Shown here one piece after another: positions 32,705 through 42,497 of a stretch of 64,000 nucleotides of DNA. This DNA is from a virus. The stretch lies in the IMG/VR virus record IMGVR_UViG_3300021197_001787, positions 124,001-188,000 of that record. One strand, given 5' to 3'. The translations under genes were made by a program, and so were the position numbers. A model generated the notes under the pieces. The model ran no database searches. It saw nothing but the letters and a program-made list of their open reading frames with translations, and had not been told where the DNA came from. The first letter of the stretch is position 1. Every line of letters starts with the position of its first letter.

Positions 32705-33037
32705 TTATAACCCCAACGCTGTCGACACTTGTTCCAAATCAATGGGAATGTCAAGCACATCTCCCTTGCGAATATGGGCTTCTGTCGGATATCCATTATA
32801 CCATGCGATGATCCACCATAATTCAGGATTTCCATAGTACTTGTTGGCGAGATTATAGAATCTATCGCCATATTTCCATATATGGGTGTCTATCGCTAAA
32901 GAAGAGCGCTCCATCACACCCGGATGGTTTAAGACAGCGGTGGCGAAATGTTCAATAAATTTATCGCCGCGGGTGTGCTTGCCAGTTAAGTATTTCTTTC
33001 TATTAATGAAAGTTTGGTCTCTATCGTATCTTGACAT
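32705..33037 (-). CDS. LysM baseplate protein (T4 gp53-like)
   Basis: 110 aa with a LysM fold near residues 50-95: WKYGDRFYNLANKYYGNPEL, WWIIAWYNG and IRKGDVLDIP. Phage LysM proteins of this size connect baseplate wedge and tail tip (gp53 family), rather than acting as hydrolases. The neighbours, a tail protein before and the hub after, agree. Confidence 0.82.
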   Translation of the reverse strand: MSRYDRDQTFINRKKYLTGKHTRGDKFIEHFATAVLNHPGVMERSSLAIDTHIWKYGDRFYNLANKYYGNPELWWIIAWYNGYPTEAHIRKGDVLDIPIDLEQVSTALGL

Positions 33038-33039
33038 TA

Positions 33040-34212
33040 CTAATCATTCTCTCCAATATCTGATAATTGATCAGCTAGGCCTGCGAGCGCCGAATCGCCG
33101 GCGGCGGTGCCATCCTGATCAGTATATCCTACATCATTAATTGCCTGCCCCATTATAGCCGAAGCAACATAGTCTGCGTTTTCGCCTTTATACTTACCCG
33201 CCTCTAAACGCTTCATGTCTCTTCCCAAGCGGCCGTTGCCAATTCCAAACAAGCCTTTTGTGCCGAACATGCCACCGTATCTTGCTTCAGCATTAAGTCT
33301 TGCTTGTTCGACTTTTGCTCTGTCTTCTTCAGCTTGGGCTGCTTGGTTCCATGTTTTGCCATCAAATTCAGATTTCATGTTTCTTACATCAAACGTGCTG
33401 ACGCCATATGGAAATGCTTCGCCCTCTCCCGGACTGAATTTCTGATTTTTATCCCAACCAAGGTGATGTTCGTGGATGGGCGTGAATCCAACGACGACTT
33501 CAATAACTTTTGGAAGAATAGTGTTCTGCACAGTCTCGTTGGTGGACGCATCTAATTTTTCAAAGACACCGGCTTCGCGGTTTTCCAAATTGTGGTTAAT
33601 TGTAAGGTTTGATATGAAGCCCAATTGGCCGTGCTGTGGTTCAGGGCCTACGGAGCTATATGACTGATAATATGTAGACTTTTCTTGCAAATTTCGGAAA
33701 TTAGCTTGATCAGAAGTTCTTTTTATATTTCTGGTGTTCTGTAAAAGGTTCATGACTTTAAGCCTTACAAGCGGGCTTTGGGATATCGTCTGGGCTTCTT
33801 GAACCTTTGCGTAATTTGGATACAAGAATTGAACTAAACTTTGAACTTTACCAAGATTCTCAAATGCTTCGCTTTCACTTGCCGCCGGCACAACAAAACT
33901 TAAATTTATTACTCTTTCTGTTTGCACAAAATTGTGAATTTTGTCAGCGCGACCAAAAACAGCTTCAGACTGCCAATTTGAGGTATATGATTCGTTATAT
34001 GCGGTTATGAATGCTTTAAAGAAAACGCTTGTTTGTGAAGCCTCATGCATAAAGGAGAGATATAGTTTTTTATTATTTGCAAGGCCATCAGAGCCGTCTG
34101 CATACCATACATTATCTTTCCTGCCAACTCTATTCTTTTTATATTTATGAGAATCAAAAATCTGATTGAAAAAATCAGCTGCTGAAGGTCCGGTTTTAGT
34201 TTCGTCTGCCAT
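33040..34212 (-). CDS. Tail tube initiator / baseplate protein (390 aa)
   Basis: Begins MADETKTGPSAADFFNQIFD. Core segments AFITAYNESYTSNWQSEAVF, FVQTERVINLSFVVPAASES and VQSLVQFLYPNYAKVQEAQT form a pattern I associate with myovirus tail-terminating or tube-initiating baseplate proteins. QSPLVRLKVMNLL follows. A Gln/Glu/Ala helical region near residue 300 precedes a Gly-rich end. Sits right after the tape measure gene. Confidence 0.6.
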   Translation of the reverse strand: MADETKTGPSAADFFNQIFDSHKYKKNRVGRKDNVWYADGSDGLANNKKLYLSFMHEASQTSVFFKAFITAYNESYTSNWQSEAVFGRADKIHNFVQTERVINLSFVVPAASESEAFENLGKVQSLVQFLYPNYAKVQEAQTISQSPLVRLKVMNLLQNTRNIKRTSDQANFRNLQEKSTYYQSYSSVGPEPQHGQLGFISNLTINHNLENREAGVFEKLDASTNETVQNTILPKVIEVVVGFTPIHEHHLGWDKNQKFSPGEGEAFPYGVSTFDVRNMKSEFDGKTWNQAAQAEEDRAKVEQARLNAEARYGGMFGTKGLFGIGNGRLGRDMKRLEAGKYKGENADYVASAIMGQAINDVGYTDQDGTAAGDSALAGLADQLSDIGEND

Positions 34213-34217
34213 TTAAT

Positions 34218-36722
34218 CTATGATCTCCCTGCGATTGCTTTAGTGGTGCGTTTATCTGAAAATTTCTTCACGTACCTTTCAAGATGCTCGCCTCCGATGC
34301 TGACGTTGATTTCAGCGGATTCAGGCCCACTACTAACATAGGTGTTGTTTGAAGAATTGCTAGCAATATTTGTGTTTGCGGCTGTCGGGGCTGCTGTTCT
34401 ATTAAAGGTAGCCTCGCTTAAACCAGCGGCTGTTTCCATAGACTTATTCATCACGTCGTTATTGCCGACTGATGCCTGTATTTGTAGCGCTTCGCCGGTA
34501 TTAGCCATAGCACTCCCAAGAGCAAGCGCTTTTGTTCTAGAAACTCCGTCAATGGCTTCAGCAATTTTTTCAATATTGGCTGCAGCGCTGGGATCTGTTA
34601 AAGCGTTAAAAAAGGCAACGGCAGCCTCTACGATGGTCTTAAATATGTCGCCTATATATGTAATTACGGCTTCAAACTTTTTAAACGGGATCATCAGTGC
34701 ATCAAAGGCCTGCTCCAACATGCCACCAGTAAACATATCAAAGAAGCTTGGAGAATTCTTTTTGCTAAAAGCTTTCATGAGAGCGGCGACACCGGCGACA
34801 AGACCCACGATTGCAGCTGCGGTGCCAGAAATAGGCAATGTAACCGCTATAAGCCCTACAGCGAGGCCGCCAAGAACGCCTTTTAAAACATTGATGATGT
34901 CTTCGCTTGCTTCCATAGACCCAGTTAATTCCCCCAGCATGCTTACGAATTCGTCAATTCTGAAAGCTTCATACAAGTATACAAACATATCCGCTAAGCC
35001 TTCAATGGCGAAACTAAGGCCTTCAAAAACTATTGAAAGCAATGACGTATCGTCTTTACCAAGCTTAATCATATCGAAAAGGCTAATCAAAGCAATAACC
35101 ATCCCTGGAATTCCACCGAATGCCACCAGCATAACTCCACCCAATATTTTGAATGCAGTTGCATTTTTAGTAACAACATCCATCATGCTTCGGAGCATAT
35201 CTATTAGTGGAGTAACAATTGGTATCATCTGTGCAAACAAAGAATTTAGCTGTTCTTGGAATGAAGCAAGGGTTTTAGCTCTGGCTGCTTGTTTTTCAAA
35301 ATCTGCGGTCGTCTTTTTTGTTTCTTCCGAAACAGAATCCATATTTCCGCTTAATACTAATGCTAAATCACCAACACTCTCAAGACCCATTGCATCTTTG
35401 TAGAAATTTTTCTGATAGTAGGACATTTCATCAAATGATAGTCCTGTATCCAGAATAGAATCTCGGATCATCTCAAATCTAGCTGTTGGATCAGTTTCCA
35501 TCATAAGATCCATAGCATTTACAAAGTTGCCGCCAAGTGCTGCGTTTAGTTTACCAGCTTGGCGGGCGGCGCCCTCAAACGTGTCGAATTGATTGACGAT
35601 GTTTAACAACTTGCTTACTTCAAGACCAGTAACCTTGGAGGCCGCGGCTAGATCTCTAAACGCTTCGTCGCCGGCTTCACCTAATTTGGCCATTGCATCG
35701 CCGGCTTCTAGAAACTGCGCAGACAACTTCTCAGGCGACACTCCAAGTTCCTCGGCAAATCCAGATAAATCCAACATAGCCTGTCCGGCTTCATCGGCAC
35801 TCATGCCCAAGGCTTTAGTTGAAAGCTGAACACCTTGAGCAAAAGTTTCATTTGATATACCAAGTTTATCCAGTACTGCGCCGGTTTCTATCAAACTTTC
35901 TCTAGTCAACCGGTCTTGATATGAAAAATCAGTAAAATTGTTAAACAATGACGTAGCAGAAGCGCCCATATCTTCCGCTGTGGCCGTGAATATACGGCCT
36001 TCCTCATAAGTATTGGAGATTGACCGCGCAAAGTCTTTAGAGGCACCTGTAGCCTTCATAAAGGCATTCTCAGTATCGCCCAGCTCCAACGCCAGTTTTG
36101 CGATAGATGTTGCGAATTCCATTGCAAATTGTGGCGCGCCGGCTTTTATAAATCCTGCGACTCCTCCATTAACATCTTTAAACTTGTCAGCCATGCTTTT
36201 TAAGTTTTTGGCATTTAGTAAACTACCAATTTCCGGAGCAGTTCCGGAAAACAATGTGCCAAAGCTGCCGGCAAGGTCATCAACTGCTTTTTGATGTTTT
36301 TCAAGTGCTTTTCTCTGTTTTTCTAGCTGTTTTATCTTTTTTACCATTTCTTCAATGGCGCGCTTGCCGGCTTCAGTACTCGCGTCTTCGGATTGGGTTA
36401 AAAGCTTTAACTTTTCTATTTCAATGTCAATTAGTTCACTTTTAGCTTCAGTTTTTTTAGAACTTTCAGCCATTGTCTCCAATGACCGCCTCACTGCCGC
36501 TTCTTGAGCGTCTAAAGCTACCATAGTTCTTTGGCGGGCGTCAATCTCCCTCTGTGCTGCAGCGACGACGCGCTGTTCCGACACATCAGATGCTTGATTT
36601 TGAGCAGCGAGTAATTCAAGCTGCGAATTGGTAAGATCTTGCAACTTTTCATTTAAGCTATCAACAGCACCACCTTGGGCTGCCAATGCATCTATAAGTT
36701 GTTGCAGTTGTTCTGGGGTCAT
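34218..36722 (-). CDS. Tail tape measure protein
   Basis: 834 aa. N-terminal 150 residues form coiled coils (EQLQQLIDALAAQ, KKIKQLEKQRKALEKHQKAV); the middle is an Ala/Gly-rich helical body; hydrophobic spans near residues 520-560 (AFKILGGVMLVAFGGIPGMV) and 615-650 (GLAVGLIAVTLPISGTAAAI) are typical membrane-inserting parts. It sets tail length and leaves with the DNA; at about 1.5 angstrom per residue the tail would be near 125 nm. Late motif just upstream. Confidence 0.88.
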   Translation of the reverse strand: MTPEQLQQLIDALAAQGGAVDSLNEKLQDLTNSQLELLAAQNQASDVSEQRVVAAAQREIDARQRTMVALDAQEAAVRRSLETMAESSKKTEAKSELIDIEIEKLKLLTQSEDASTEAGKRAIEEMVKKIKQLEKQRKALEKHQKAVDDLAGSFGTLFSGTAPEIGSLLNAKNLKSMADKFKDVNGGVAGFIKAGAPQFAMEFATSIAKLALELGDTENAFMKATGASKDFARSISNTYEEGRIFTATAEDMGASATSLFNNFTDFSYQDRLTRESLIETGAVLDKLGISNETFAQGVQLSTKALGMSADEAGQAMLDLSGFAEELGVSPEKLSAQFLEAGDAMAKLGEAGDEAFRDLAAASKVTGLEVSKLLNIVNQFDTFEGAARQAGKLNAALGGNFVNAMDLMMETDPTARFEMIRDSILDTGLSFDEMSYYQKNFYKDAMGLESVGDLALVLSGNMDSVSEETKKTTADFEKQAARAKTLASFQEQLNSLFAQMIPIVTPLIDMLRSMMDVVTKNATAFKILGGVMLVAFGGIPGMVIALISLFDMIKLGKDDTSLLSIVFEGLSFAIEGLADMFVYLYEAFRIDEFVSMLGELTGSMEASEDIINVLKGVLGGLAVGLIAVTLPISGTAAAIVGLVAGVAALMKAFSKKNSPSFFDMFTGGMLEQAFDALMIPFKKFEAVITYIGDIFKTIVEAAVAFFNALTDPSAAANIEKIAEAIDGVSRTKALALGSAMANTGEALQIQASVGNNDVMNKSMETAAGLSEATFNRTAAPTAANTNIASNSSNNTYVSSGPESAEINVSIGGEHLERYVKKFSDKRTTKAIAGRS

Positions 36723-36743
36723 AAATCTTACCTCTTACTAAAC

Positions 36744-36751
36744 TAAATAGT
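36744..36751 (-). promoter_or_regulatory. Candidate late promoter motif (tape measure)
   Basis: AACTATTTAG, minus direction, 22 bases before the tape measure start. Confidence 0.6.
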
Positions 36752-36776
36752 TTTATACTAAAAAAGCTGTTTAAGG

Positions 36777-37094
36777 TTATTTCTGCGAGCCGGGGGGCGC
36801 AAATTGAGGTGGCAAACTTGGAGCATTGTCTGGTGTTAGTGTATGTGTATTGGAGTTACCAGAGCTACTTCTGCCTTTCGAAGCATTTTCAATAGCTTCT
36901 TTTTCCATCTCTAATTGTCTGATTAAGCGCTGTGTGAACCACGAACGCAAACCAATGGGTAGGTTATACGCTTCACTAAATGACCAGCCTCCTGAATATT
37001 TCAGGAAAAAGAACTGCTCATAAATGCTTTCCATATACTCATCGGTCAGGCCAAAAAAAGTCCGCGGAGAGCGGCACCTCCATGTCCTGCTCAT
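36777..37094 (-). CDS. Small baseplate/tail assembly protein (105 aa)
   Basis: Core FFGLTDEYMESIYEQFFFLK, then YSGGWSFSEAYNLPIGLRSW, a pattern seen after gp26-type genes in marine myoviruses, and a Ser/Pro-rich tail. It overlaps the end of the gp26-like gene in another frame. The start is uncertain: ATG at 37094 keeps the full FFGLTDEY core, while the ATG at 37034 would remove it; neither has a good ribosome site, suggesting coupling. By position it may assist the hub or tape measure. Confidence 0.6.
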   Translation of the reverse strand: MSRTWRCRSPRTFFGLTDEYMESIYEQFFFLKYSGGWSFSEAYNLPIGLRSWFTQRLIRQLEMEKEAIENASKGRSSSGNSNTHTLTPDNAPSLPPQFAPPGSQK

Positions 37095-37890
37095 AATCGC
37101 AGTTGCTGCATTCAAAGTGCTGAGACAGGTCAACGTTTGGTGCCGTAAGTTTGTAAGCAAGCCTTAAGTGGCGTGAATCTGTAGATGGCATATTTTGCAC
37201 AAGATAATTAATTGAATCAATGCTATCGTCTCCGTTAACAGCTAATATTAAGCTAGATAACTGACGTGTTACGCCGCGGTCTTGACGTTGTTTTTTGTCA
37301 ATTTCTACTCCAGAACTAATCTTTTTCTCGTCGTAACCTCTGAGTAACCCAAATGTAACAACCACGTTAGTTCTCGGAAGAGTGACATCAAAAGTTCCAT
37401 TGCCATTATCAGTTACATTCATCTTGTTTTCATCATCACCGCAATAAACATGCGCTTCATTCAAATCAAACGAATAACTTTGGTTTGTGCCACATTGTGG
37501 GCAAGTAACTTTTGTTGTATAGTCATTGCCGTAGCCGGAAACTCGTGTGGCAATAATAATTGCGTTTCTATCTCCTATGAAAAGTGAATCTGGGTCAATC
37601 GCCTTATTCACAATTAAACTACCGATAACCCTATCAAGGGCAACTCCCTTTTTAAGCAAAGTTCGCGATGTGAGCATATCTTCCTCTTTCGCAGTCATTT
37701 GTTTAATTTCAATAGAAGATTCACCACAAAGCGGGTGCCCTTCTGGGTAATATCTACCCTCGGTTGGTAATTCCACAAATTCCGTTGGAATTACAAATGA
37801 GAAACCTCCCGTGCCTTCGTTCATTGCCTGAACGGGCGGGGAAGTATCTTGTTGTTGAACGCCTCCTAAGCGATCTTGATTTCTAGACAA
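37039..37890 (-). CDS. gp26-like baseplate hub protein with zinc cysteines
   Basis: 283 aa, start TTG at 37890 with GAGG 6 bases before it. Segments FVELPTEGRYYPEGHPL, IEIKQMTAKEEDMLTSRTLL and KKGVALDRVIGSLIV are the signature of the T4 gp26 baseplate family (Pfam T4 baseplate, PF12322). Cysteines CPQCG near 130 and CSNC near 265 form a likely zinc site. It aids assembly of the baseplate hub. Confidence 0.85.
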   Translation of the reverse strand: MSRNQDRLGGVQQQDTSPPVQAMNEGTGGFSFVIPTEFVELPTEGRYYPEGHPLCGESSIEIKQMTAKEEDMLTSRTLLKKGVALDRVIGSLIVNKAIDPDSLFIGDRNAIIIATRVSGYGNDYTTKVTCPQCGTNQSYSFDLNEAHVYCGDDENKMNVTDNGNGTFDVTLPRTNVVVTFGLLRGYDEKKISSGVEIDKKQRQDRGVTRQLSSLILAVNGDDSIDSINYLVQNMPSTDSRHLRLAYKLTAPNVDLSQHFECSNCDYEQDMEVPLSADFFWPDR

Positions 37891-37919
37891 TGTACACCTC
37901 TCGTTTTATTAAATTGTCA

Positions 37920-38504
37920 TCATGTGTTAAAGAAGCTGGTACCGCCACCTGCTACTGCGACTGAAGGATTGGCGGTTTCAACGCGGGCCCAATCGTACAT
38001 AAGCTCAACAGTAGTGGTAGTAAGCTCGTCGTCACCATATGAAAGTGAACCAAGTTGAACGTCTTTAACAAATGCGTTCCAAAGTGTCCAAGTTTCAAGC
38101 GGCTTGCCATCAGAATCAATCTGTGTGATAATGACGGTACCGAGAGCACCAGCGGCCTTAGCTTTAGAAATAGAGCCAAGGGAAGTTGCGTTAGCAGGGG
38201 GAGAATAGCCAGAAAGCCTAACAATGTCGGAGAACGTTGCAGTGACATCGGGACTAACAGGGTCAACCATCTCAATTGAAATAGTATTCCAAGTAACGGC
38301 GCCCGGGTAATAGAACTTGTGGTTCAAGTAGGCGTGTTCTACGTTTTCAACAGTAAAGCTGGGCTTCGCTGCAGTCTTGGCGTACCATGCAATGGCACCA
38401 CCTTGTTCAGCTTGAATTCCTTGGAATTCTACTGTAAATCTGAAATTTCTCTTTGGATCTTTGAGGGTTACGTCCTCGCCGAAGTTTGTTGACCAGAATG
38501 GCAT
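37920..38504 (-). CDS. Tail tube protein (gp19-like)
   Basis: 194 aa. FRFTVEFQGI, IAWYAKTAAKPSFTVENVEH, YPGAVTWNTISIEMVDP and LSYGDDELTTTTVELMYDWA are the strands and loop of the T4-type inner tube subunit. It stacks as hexamers inside the sheath. It follows the sheath gene and has its own late motif. Confidence 0.92.
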   Translation of the reverse strand: MPFWSTNFGEDVTLKDPKRNFRFTVEFQGIQAEQGGAIAWYAKTAAKPSFTVENVEHAYLNHKFYYPGAVTWNTISIEMVDPVSPDVTATFSDIVRLSGYSPPANATSLGSISKAKAAGALGTVIITQIDSDGKPLETWTLWNAFVKDVQLGSLSYGDDELTTTTVELMYDWARVETANPSVAVAGGGTSFFNT

Positions 38505-38530
38505 TGTTTAAGTTCTCCTGTTTATAACAA

Positions 38531-38538
38531 TAAATAGT
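38531..38538 (-). promoter_or_regulatory. Candidate late promoter motif (tail tube)
   Basis: TACTATTTATTG, minus direction, 27 bases before the tube start and directly after a hairpin. Confidence 0.65.
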
Positions 38539-38540
38539 AG

Positions 38541-38558
38541 GGGGAAATATTTTTCCCC
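38541..38558 (-). terminator. Hairpin after the sheath gene
   Basis: GGGGAAA-AATA-TTTCCCC, minus direction, between sheath and tube. No clean T run follows, so it may be a weak terminator or an RNA stabiliser. Confidence 0.45.
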
Positions 38559-38565
38559 TTATGGT

Positions 38566-41529
38566 TTAGTCATCAAATGATGCGCCAGTGTTGAGGATTA
38601 CGAAGTCAATTGCAATGAATTCGATAGCTCTAGCGGGCTTAATCATAATCTTAGCATACATAATGTTTTGATCAATAAGATCAGGTGTCGTAGTAGACTC
38701 ATCAAGGATAAGTCGGTAATCTGTGATACCAAATCTAGTCTTAACATTTGCAAGGAAGGGCTCTACGAGACCCTTGAAGCGGTTCCAAGTTGCCTGCACA
38801 TTTTGCTCAAAGAGAATTTGTGTGGACAAGATAGAGATCTGCTTCTTCAAGTAGATTACCAAGCGACGGACATTAACTCTGTCGAGTGCCGATTGGCGCT
38901 CTTGGAGTGTTTTCTGGCCGAACAACACGATACCAGAGCTTGGGAAAGAAGCAATTGGGTTAATGTTGTACTCGTACAGTGTGTCGCGACTCTTAGATGT
39001 TAATCTTTCGCTGACGTTAACAACTGGGATTCCAGCCGCTCCGTCTGTGAGGCCACCACGGTTGAATCCTGCTGGTGCAAACCATACATCAGTTTTGGCC
39101 TCGGAACTTCCAAGGACACCAAGGATGGCGACTGTGGGCGGGATCCACACAAGTTGACCAGTATTCTCATCGCGGGTCTGGACCCATGGGTAGAAGGTTG
39201 TTCCGTATGAGGAGTCAATTCTTCTATCTTTAAGTGTCAGAGCTGCTTGATCTGGGTTTGTGCCAATTCTACTAGATTTATCAGAGTAGTATTGCTCGTG
39301 TGGTGGGATGTAAACATCGGGAAGGTCGATAAGTGCCATGGCATCGGCGCGCTCCTCACAGATGTCAATCATATGCTCTGTCAACGACGCTTGTGTAAGG
39401 CCTGGGGCAGTAAGCAAATTCATATCAATCATCTCAGGATCAGTCACAGTATCAACTGCGCGGCGCCATGTGTGATACACATAGTTAGTATCTTCTGTAG
39501 AAGTAGGAGACATGAACGCGTTATAAAGCGGATCTGGTCTTGTAATGTCAAACCCGTCAGCACCACCCCAGAATGGGACAGTGAATCGGTTATAGCCTGC
39601 ATCAAGAATATCAGTGTAAGATGCGCTAGTGACCGAAGCCTCTGCTTTACGTGAACCGGAGTTATAGTAATATACAGAACCAGATGTCTCAATATCATCT
39701 AATGAGAAGATATAAGACCATGCGTTGATACCTTTAGTAAGGAACGCACCGGTTGTCGGATCGTCGGGGAAGTTTGCATATGGTAATCTGTGGAAGTCTG
39801 CAACACTTGCGTCGGGTCTTGTAGAATCCGGACTGCGAGTAGTGCTGAATCCAAAGTATGCGTTAGTGGGGTCTCTCAAACCGCCATCGGAAGCCGAAAC
39901 TCTGATAGATGAGCTTGGGAACAATAGCGAACCACTCAAACAATTTACGGTTGGGTCATCCGGCAGGCTTAAGCCAGAGACGTCCAACACTGAACCGGAA
40001 AATAGAGGAGTATTCGATGCTTTGATACCATCAAATACACCGTTCCTGTCACCACCAATGAATTGTCTTCCATCTAAGACGAAAGAGGTATTAATAGCTC
40101 CGATCTCCGAACCGGTAATTCCTGTAACACTGGCTGGCCTAGGAGGACCATAGTAACCAAACGGTACAAGTGTTGCGTCGGTTGCGCCGGCTTCGACATC
40201 TCCGTCAAGCTCAACATAAAAGTACTTAGACTTGTTTGGGTAATCGCCATAAGTTTTAAGCATCTTATTAGTTGCGTCCCACTGCACAAATTGAGTACCA
40301 ATCTTGCGGCCGATATAGCTGGGAGATTTTGGATCTAAACTGCAGTTGTCAAATCTTTCTAGAACAACAACTTTATTATCAGTGTCTCTAATATCACGAA
40401 CAACAACCGAGAAGGTGCCATAAGGATTTGAAGTGGTGGAAGATTGACGAATTTTTTCAATTGAAACTTTTGCATTTTTATGCAACCACTCGCCATGGCC
40501 GCGACCAACAAGACGGAATAACTTTTGAGCGTTTTGCGGTTCATAAGAAGCAGCCGTGCCCTGATCTTGAGCAATAAACCAACCAGCAACTGCTTCGCGT
40601 GAAGCCTGTGCTTTCATATTGGCAGGGTTGTAATCATTGTCTAATATACCACCTGAAGCAAGCGGTAACAAGACACCGAACATATTTTGCAGATTTTGCA
40701 TGTTTTTTCTACGCAGTGCTTGTTCATAGGACTCACCAAGCCAGTAATCTTTTCTAGCGCTAGCGGGGTAGAAAGTAGTTGTATTGTTACTAGCAACTTG
40801 AGGATTAGTATTAAATCTCTTGCGAAGGAATGTTTCTTGTGTGTCATCGAAACCAAATTTAATTGTTTCAGACTGCTGAGTACCAGAAACAAAAATATTG
40901 AATAGTCCATTACTGTCTGACTGAATAACTTTACCAACACCCTTAGCACCGGCGTCCGCTTTGCTACCACCGGGGCCAACAATATTACCACTTAAGAAGA
41001 TCTTACCTTTATTAAGGTAAAAAGTAGCAGCGTGGGTACCTTCGCCAATGTTTGCACTTGAGCCAGAACGGAATAAGAAAAGACCGAAAGCTCCACCATT
41101 GCTTGTCAAAGCAGTAGTTGACGCGGCCAGTCCGCTTCCACTAACTGGTTTACCCGATGTGGACCAGCCTGCTGCAGCATCACCACCAACAGATTTACCC
41201 GTGGTAGTTTGCTGACCCAGAAGACGAATGAAAGTCAGAGGGGCCACATTCGAACGAAGGAAAGCTTTAGCTGCATAGGTTCCGTACATCGGCGATTGGT
41301 AGTTACCATCGCGGTAAACGTCCCCACCTCCTGAACCAGCAACAGTATCGCCGAACTCTGTTACGAAATCCGAATACGAACTAACTTTTACCGGTGTCAT
41401 CGCAAGGCCTCTGCGTGAGCGCCCAATTACGACCGGTCCAATGGCATCTGCACTCTTGGGAATAAAGGAGTTATCAATCTCGTTGATAAACACCCCCGGA
41501 GATACAAATTTAAAACTTTTCACTGACAT
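38566..41529 (-). CDS. Contractile tail sheath protein (gp18-like)
   Basis: 987 aa, long for the family (T4 gp18 659). The N-terminal part FVSPGVFINEIDNSF and IGRSRRGLAMTPVKV, and the C-terminal part VNVSERLTSKSRDTLYEYNI, FPSSGIVLFGQKTL and NVRRLVIYLKKQI are the conserved sheath core; the extra length lies in middle domains (about 100-650) that likely project outward. The last strand (AIEFIAIDFVI) is the linker arm. Own late motif. Confidence 0.95.
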   Translation of the reverse strand: MSVKSFKFVSPGVFINEIDNSFIPKSADAIGPVVIGRSRRGLAMTPVKVSSYSDFVTEFGDTVAGSGGGDVYRDGNYQSPMYGTYAAKAFLRSNVAPLTFIRLLGQQTTTGKSVGGDAAAGWSTSGKPVSGSGLAASTTALTSNGGAFGLFLFRSGSSANIGEGTHAATFYLNKGKIFLSGNIVGPGGSKADAGAKGVGKVIQSDSNGLFNIFVSGTQQSETIKFGFDDTQETFLRKRFNTNPQVASNNTTTFYPASARKDYWLGESYEQALRRKNMQNLQNMFGVLLPLASGGILDNDYNPANMKAQASREAVAGWFIAQDQGTAASYEPQNAQKLFRLVGRGHGEWLHKNAKVSIEKIRQSSTTSNPYGTFSVVVRDIRDTDNKVVVLERFDNCSLDPKSPSYIGRKIGTQFVQWDATNKMLKTYGDYPNKSKYFYVELDGDVEAGATDATLVPFGYYGPPRPASVTGITGSEIGAINTSFVLDGRQFIGGDRNGVFDGIKASNTPLFSGSVLDVSGLSLPDDPTVNCLSGSLLFPSSSIRVSASDGGLRDPTNAYFGFSTTRSPDSTRPDASVADFHRLPYANFPDDPTTGAFLTKGINAWSYIFSLDDIETSGSVYYYNSGSRKAEASVTSASYTDILDAGYNRFTVPFWGGADGFDITRPDPLYNAFMSPTSTEDTNYVYHTWRRAVDTVTDPEMIDMNLLTAPGLTQASLTEHMIDICEERADAMALIDLPDVYIPPHEQYYSDKSSRIGTNPDQAALTLKDRRIDSSYGTTFYPWVQTRDENTGQLVWIPPTVAILGVLGSSEAKTDVWFAPAGFNRGGLTDGAAGIPVVNVSERLTSKSRDTLYEYNINPIASFPSSGIVLFGQKTLQERQSALDRVNVRRLVIYLKKQISILSTQILFEQNVQATWNRFKGLVEPFLANVKTRFGITDYRLILDESTTTPDLIDQNIMYAKIMIKPARAIEFIAIDFVILNTGASFDD

Positions 41530-41580
41530 TATGTGTCCCTCTCTTTGGTTTAATGTTCTTTATGCTTGCGCAATCAAAGA

Positions 41581-41588
41581 TAAATAGT
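41581..41588 (-). promoter_or_regulatory. Candidate late promoter motif (tail sheath)
   Basis: ATACTATTTATC, minus direction, 52 bases before the sheath start. Confidence 0.6.
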
Positions 41589-41604
41589 ATTTTTAATCCC
41601 AAAG

Positions 41605-41620
41605 ACACTTCAGGAAGTGT
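41605..41620 (-). terminator. Hairpin after the sheath-stabiliser gene
   Basis: ACACTTC-CT-GAAGTGT, minus direction, immediately past the stop. Followed by CTTTGGG, so it is a modest terminator. Confidence 0.55.
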
Positions 41621-41621
41621 T

Positions 41622-42497
41622 TTATGAGCCAAAAAAGTCTTCGGTGCCCGGCAGAGGCTCGGATTCACGGGGGTATGTAAGCTCTACAATACTCTCTTCT
41701 ACGGCTACAATTGGGCGATCATCGTTTTCGCCTTCTCCCATTAAGTAACCAAGCACTCTGATATTTATTTCGGATGAGAACATTCTCATCTCTTCTTCAA
41801 GATTAGACACATTATTATTATGTGCAAAGCTCTGATCTATAAAAGCTTCATAAGAGTGGCCATTTCTTTTCATAGTAAAAGCGTTAATTTGGCCAGTTCT
41901 AGTTATAAAAGGCGCCATCATCTCATTCATCTGTTGTTGGTATTCACATTTAATAACAATCTTGTATTCTACATTAACGTATACAGGGATTGGTATGGAA
42001 AGCGTCTGGATTACAACTTTTTTATTAATTCGTGGCGAGTATTGTTGTCTTTTTCCTACCGAGATGTTTCTGGAGGCCTGTACGACAGCAAAATTTCTAG
42101 TTTTATCTTGTTTAATCTTCTTTGCCAATATCATTCTACCAACACGGCCATTTCTATCTTTAGAATATAGATGCGCTTGATAAGACCCTTTTCGCGCGGG
42201 GTCTTTCGTGATATTTGTTCTTTCAATACTTATTATGGGAAGTTTTAAGGCGCCGGCATCGTCTCGCAACTCTTTTTCGTTCTTGATCTGGAATGAACGC
42301 TCGGGTGTTTGCCACAAAACTGGCACTTTTACGAAACCCTCGTTAGTGGTGGCACTGAGTGACAGGTCTTCCTTGAGCCACGAGACCAAAGAATAGTCAA
42401 TATTCTCAATATCCGACACTAACATGCCGATTTCCTTTAATGACAGGCTTTTTGTGTCTACTGGCAGTTGTGCAAAGTCAAAATTATCAGGAAGCAT
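41622..42497 (-). CDS. Tail completion / sheath stabiliser-type protein (gp15-like position)
   Basis: 291 aa from the ATG at 42497, which overlaps the end of the previous gene by 11 bases and has AAGGG upstream. Segments LPDNFDFAQLPVDTKSLSLK and IGMLVSDIENIDYSLVSWL open it; VKVPVLWQTPERSFQIKNEK and KLPIISIERTNITKDPARKG follow. The pattern is a conserved myovirus protein between neck and sheath genes, the place of T4 gp15. I infer the tail-terminating role from this position. Confidence 0.68.
   Translation of the reverse strand: MLPDNFDFAQLPVDTKSLSLKEIGMLVSDIENIDYSLVSWLKEDLSLSATTNEGFVKVPVLWQTPERSFQIKNEKELRDDAGALKLPIISIERTNITKDPARKGSYQAHLYSKDRNGRVGRMILAKKIKQDKTRNFAVVQASRNISVGKRQQYSPRINKKVVIQTLSIPIPVYVNVEYKIVIKCEYQQQMNEMMAPFITRTGQINAFTMKRNGHSYEAFIDQSFAHNNNVSNLEEEMRMFSSEINIRVLGYLMGEGENDDRPIVAVEESIVELTYPRESEPLPGTEDFFGS

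Noticed and set aside
34342-35403. Long plus-strand open frame (353 codons) opposite the tape measure gene
   Set aside because: It is the mirror of an Ala/Ser-rich minus-strand gene with clear tape measure features; no ribosome site and low-complexity Ser/Ala product.
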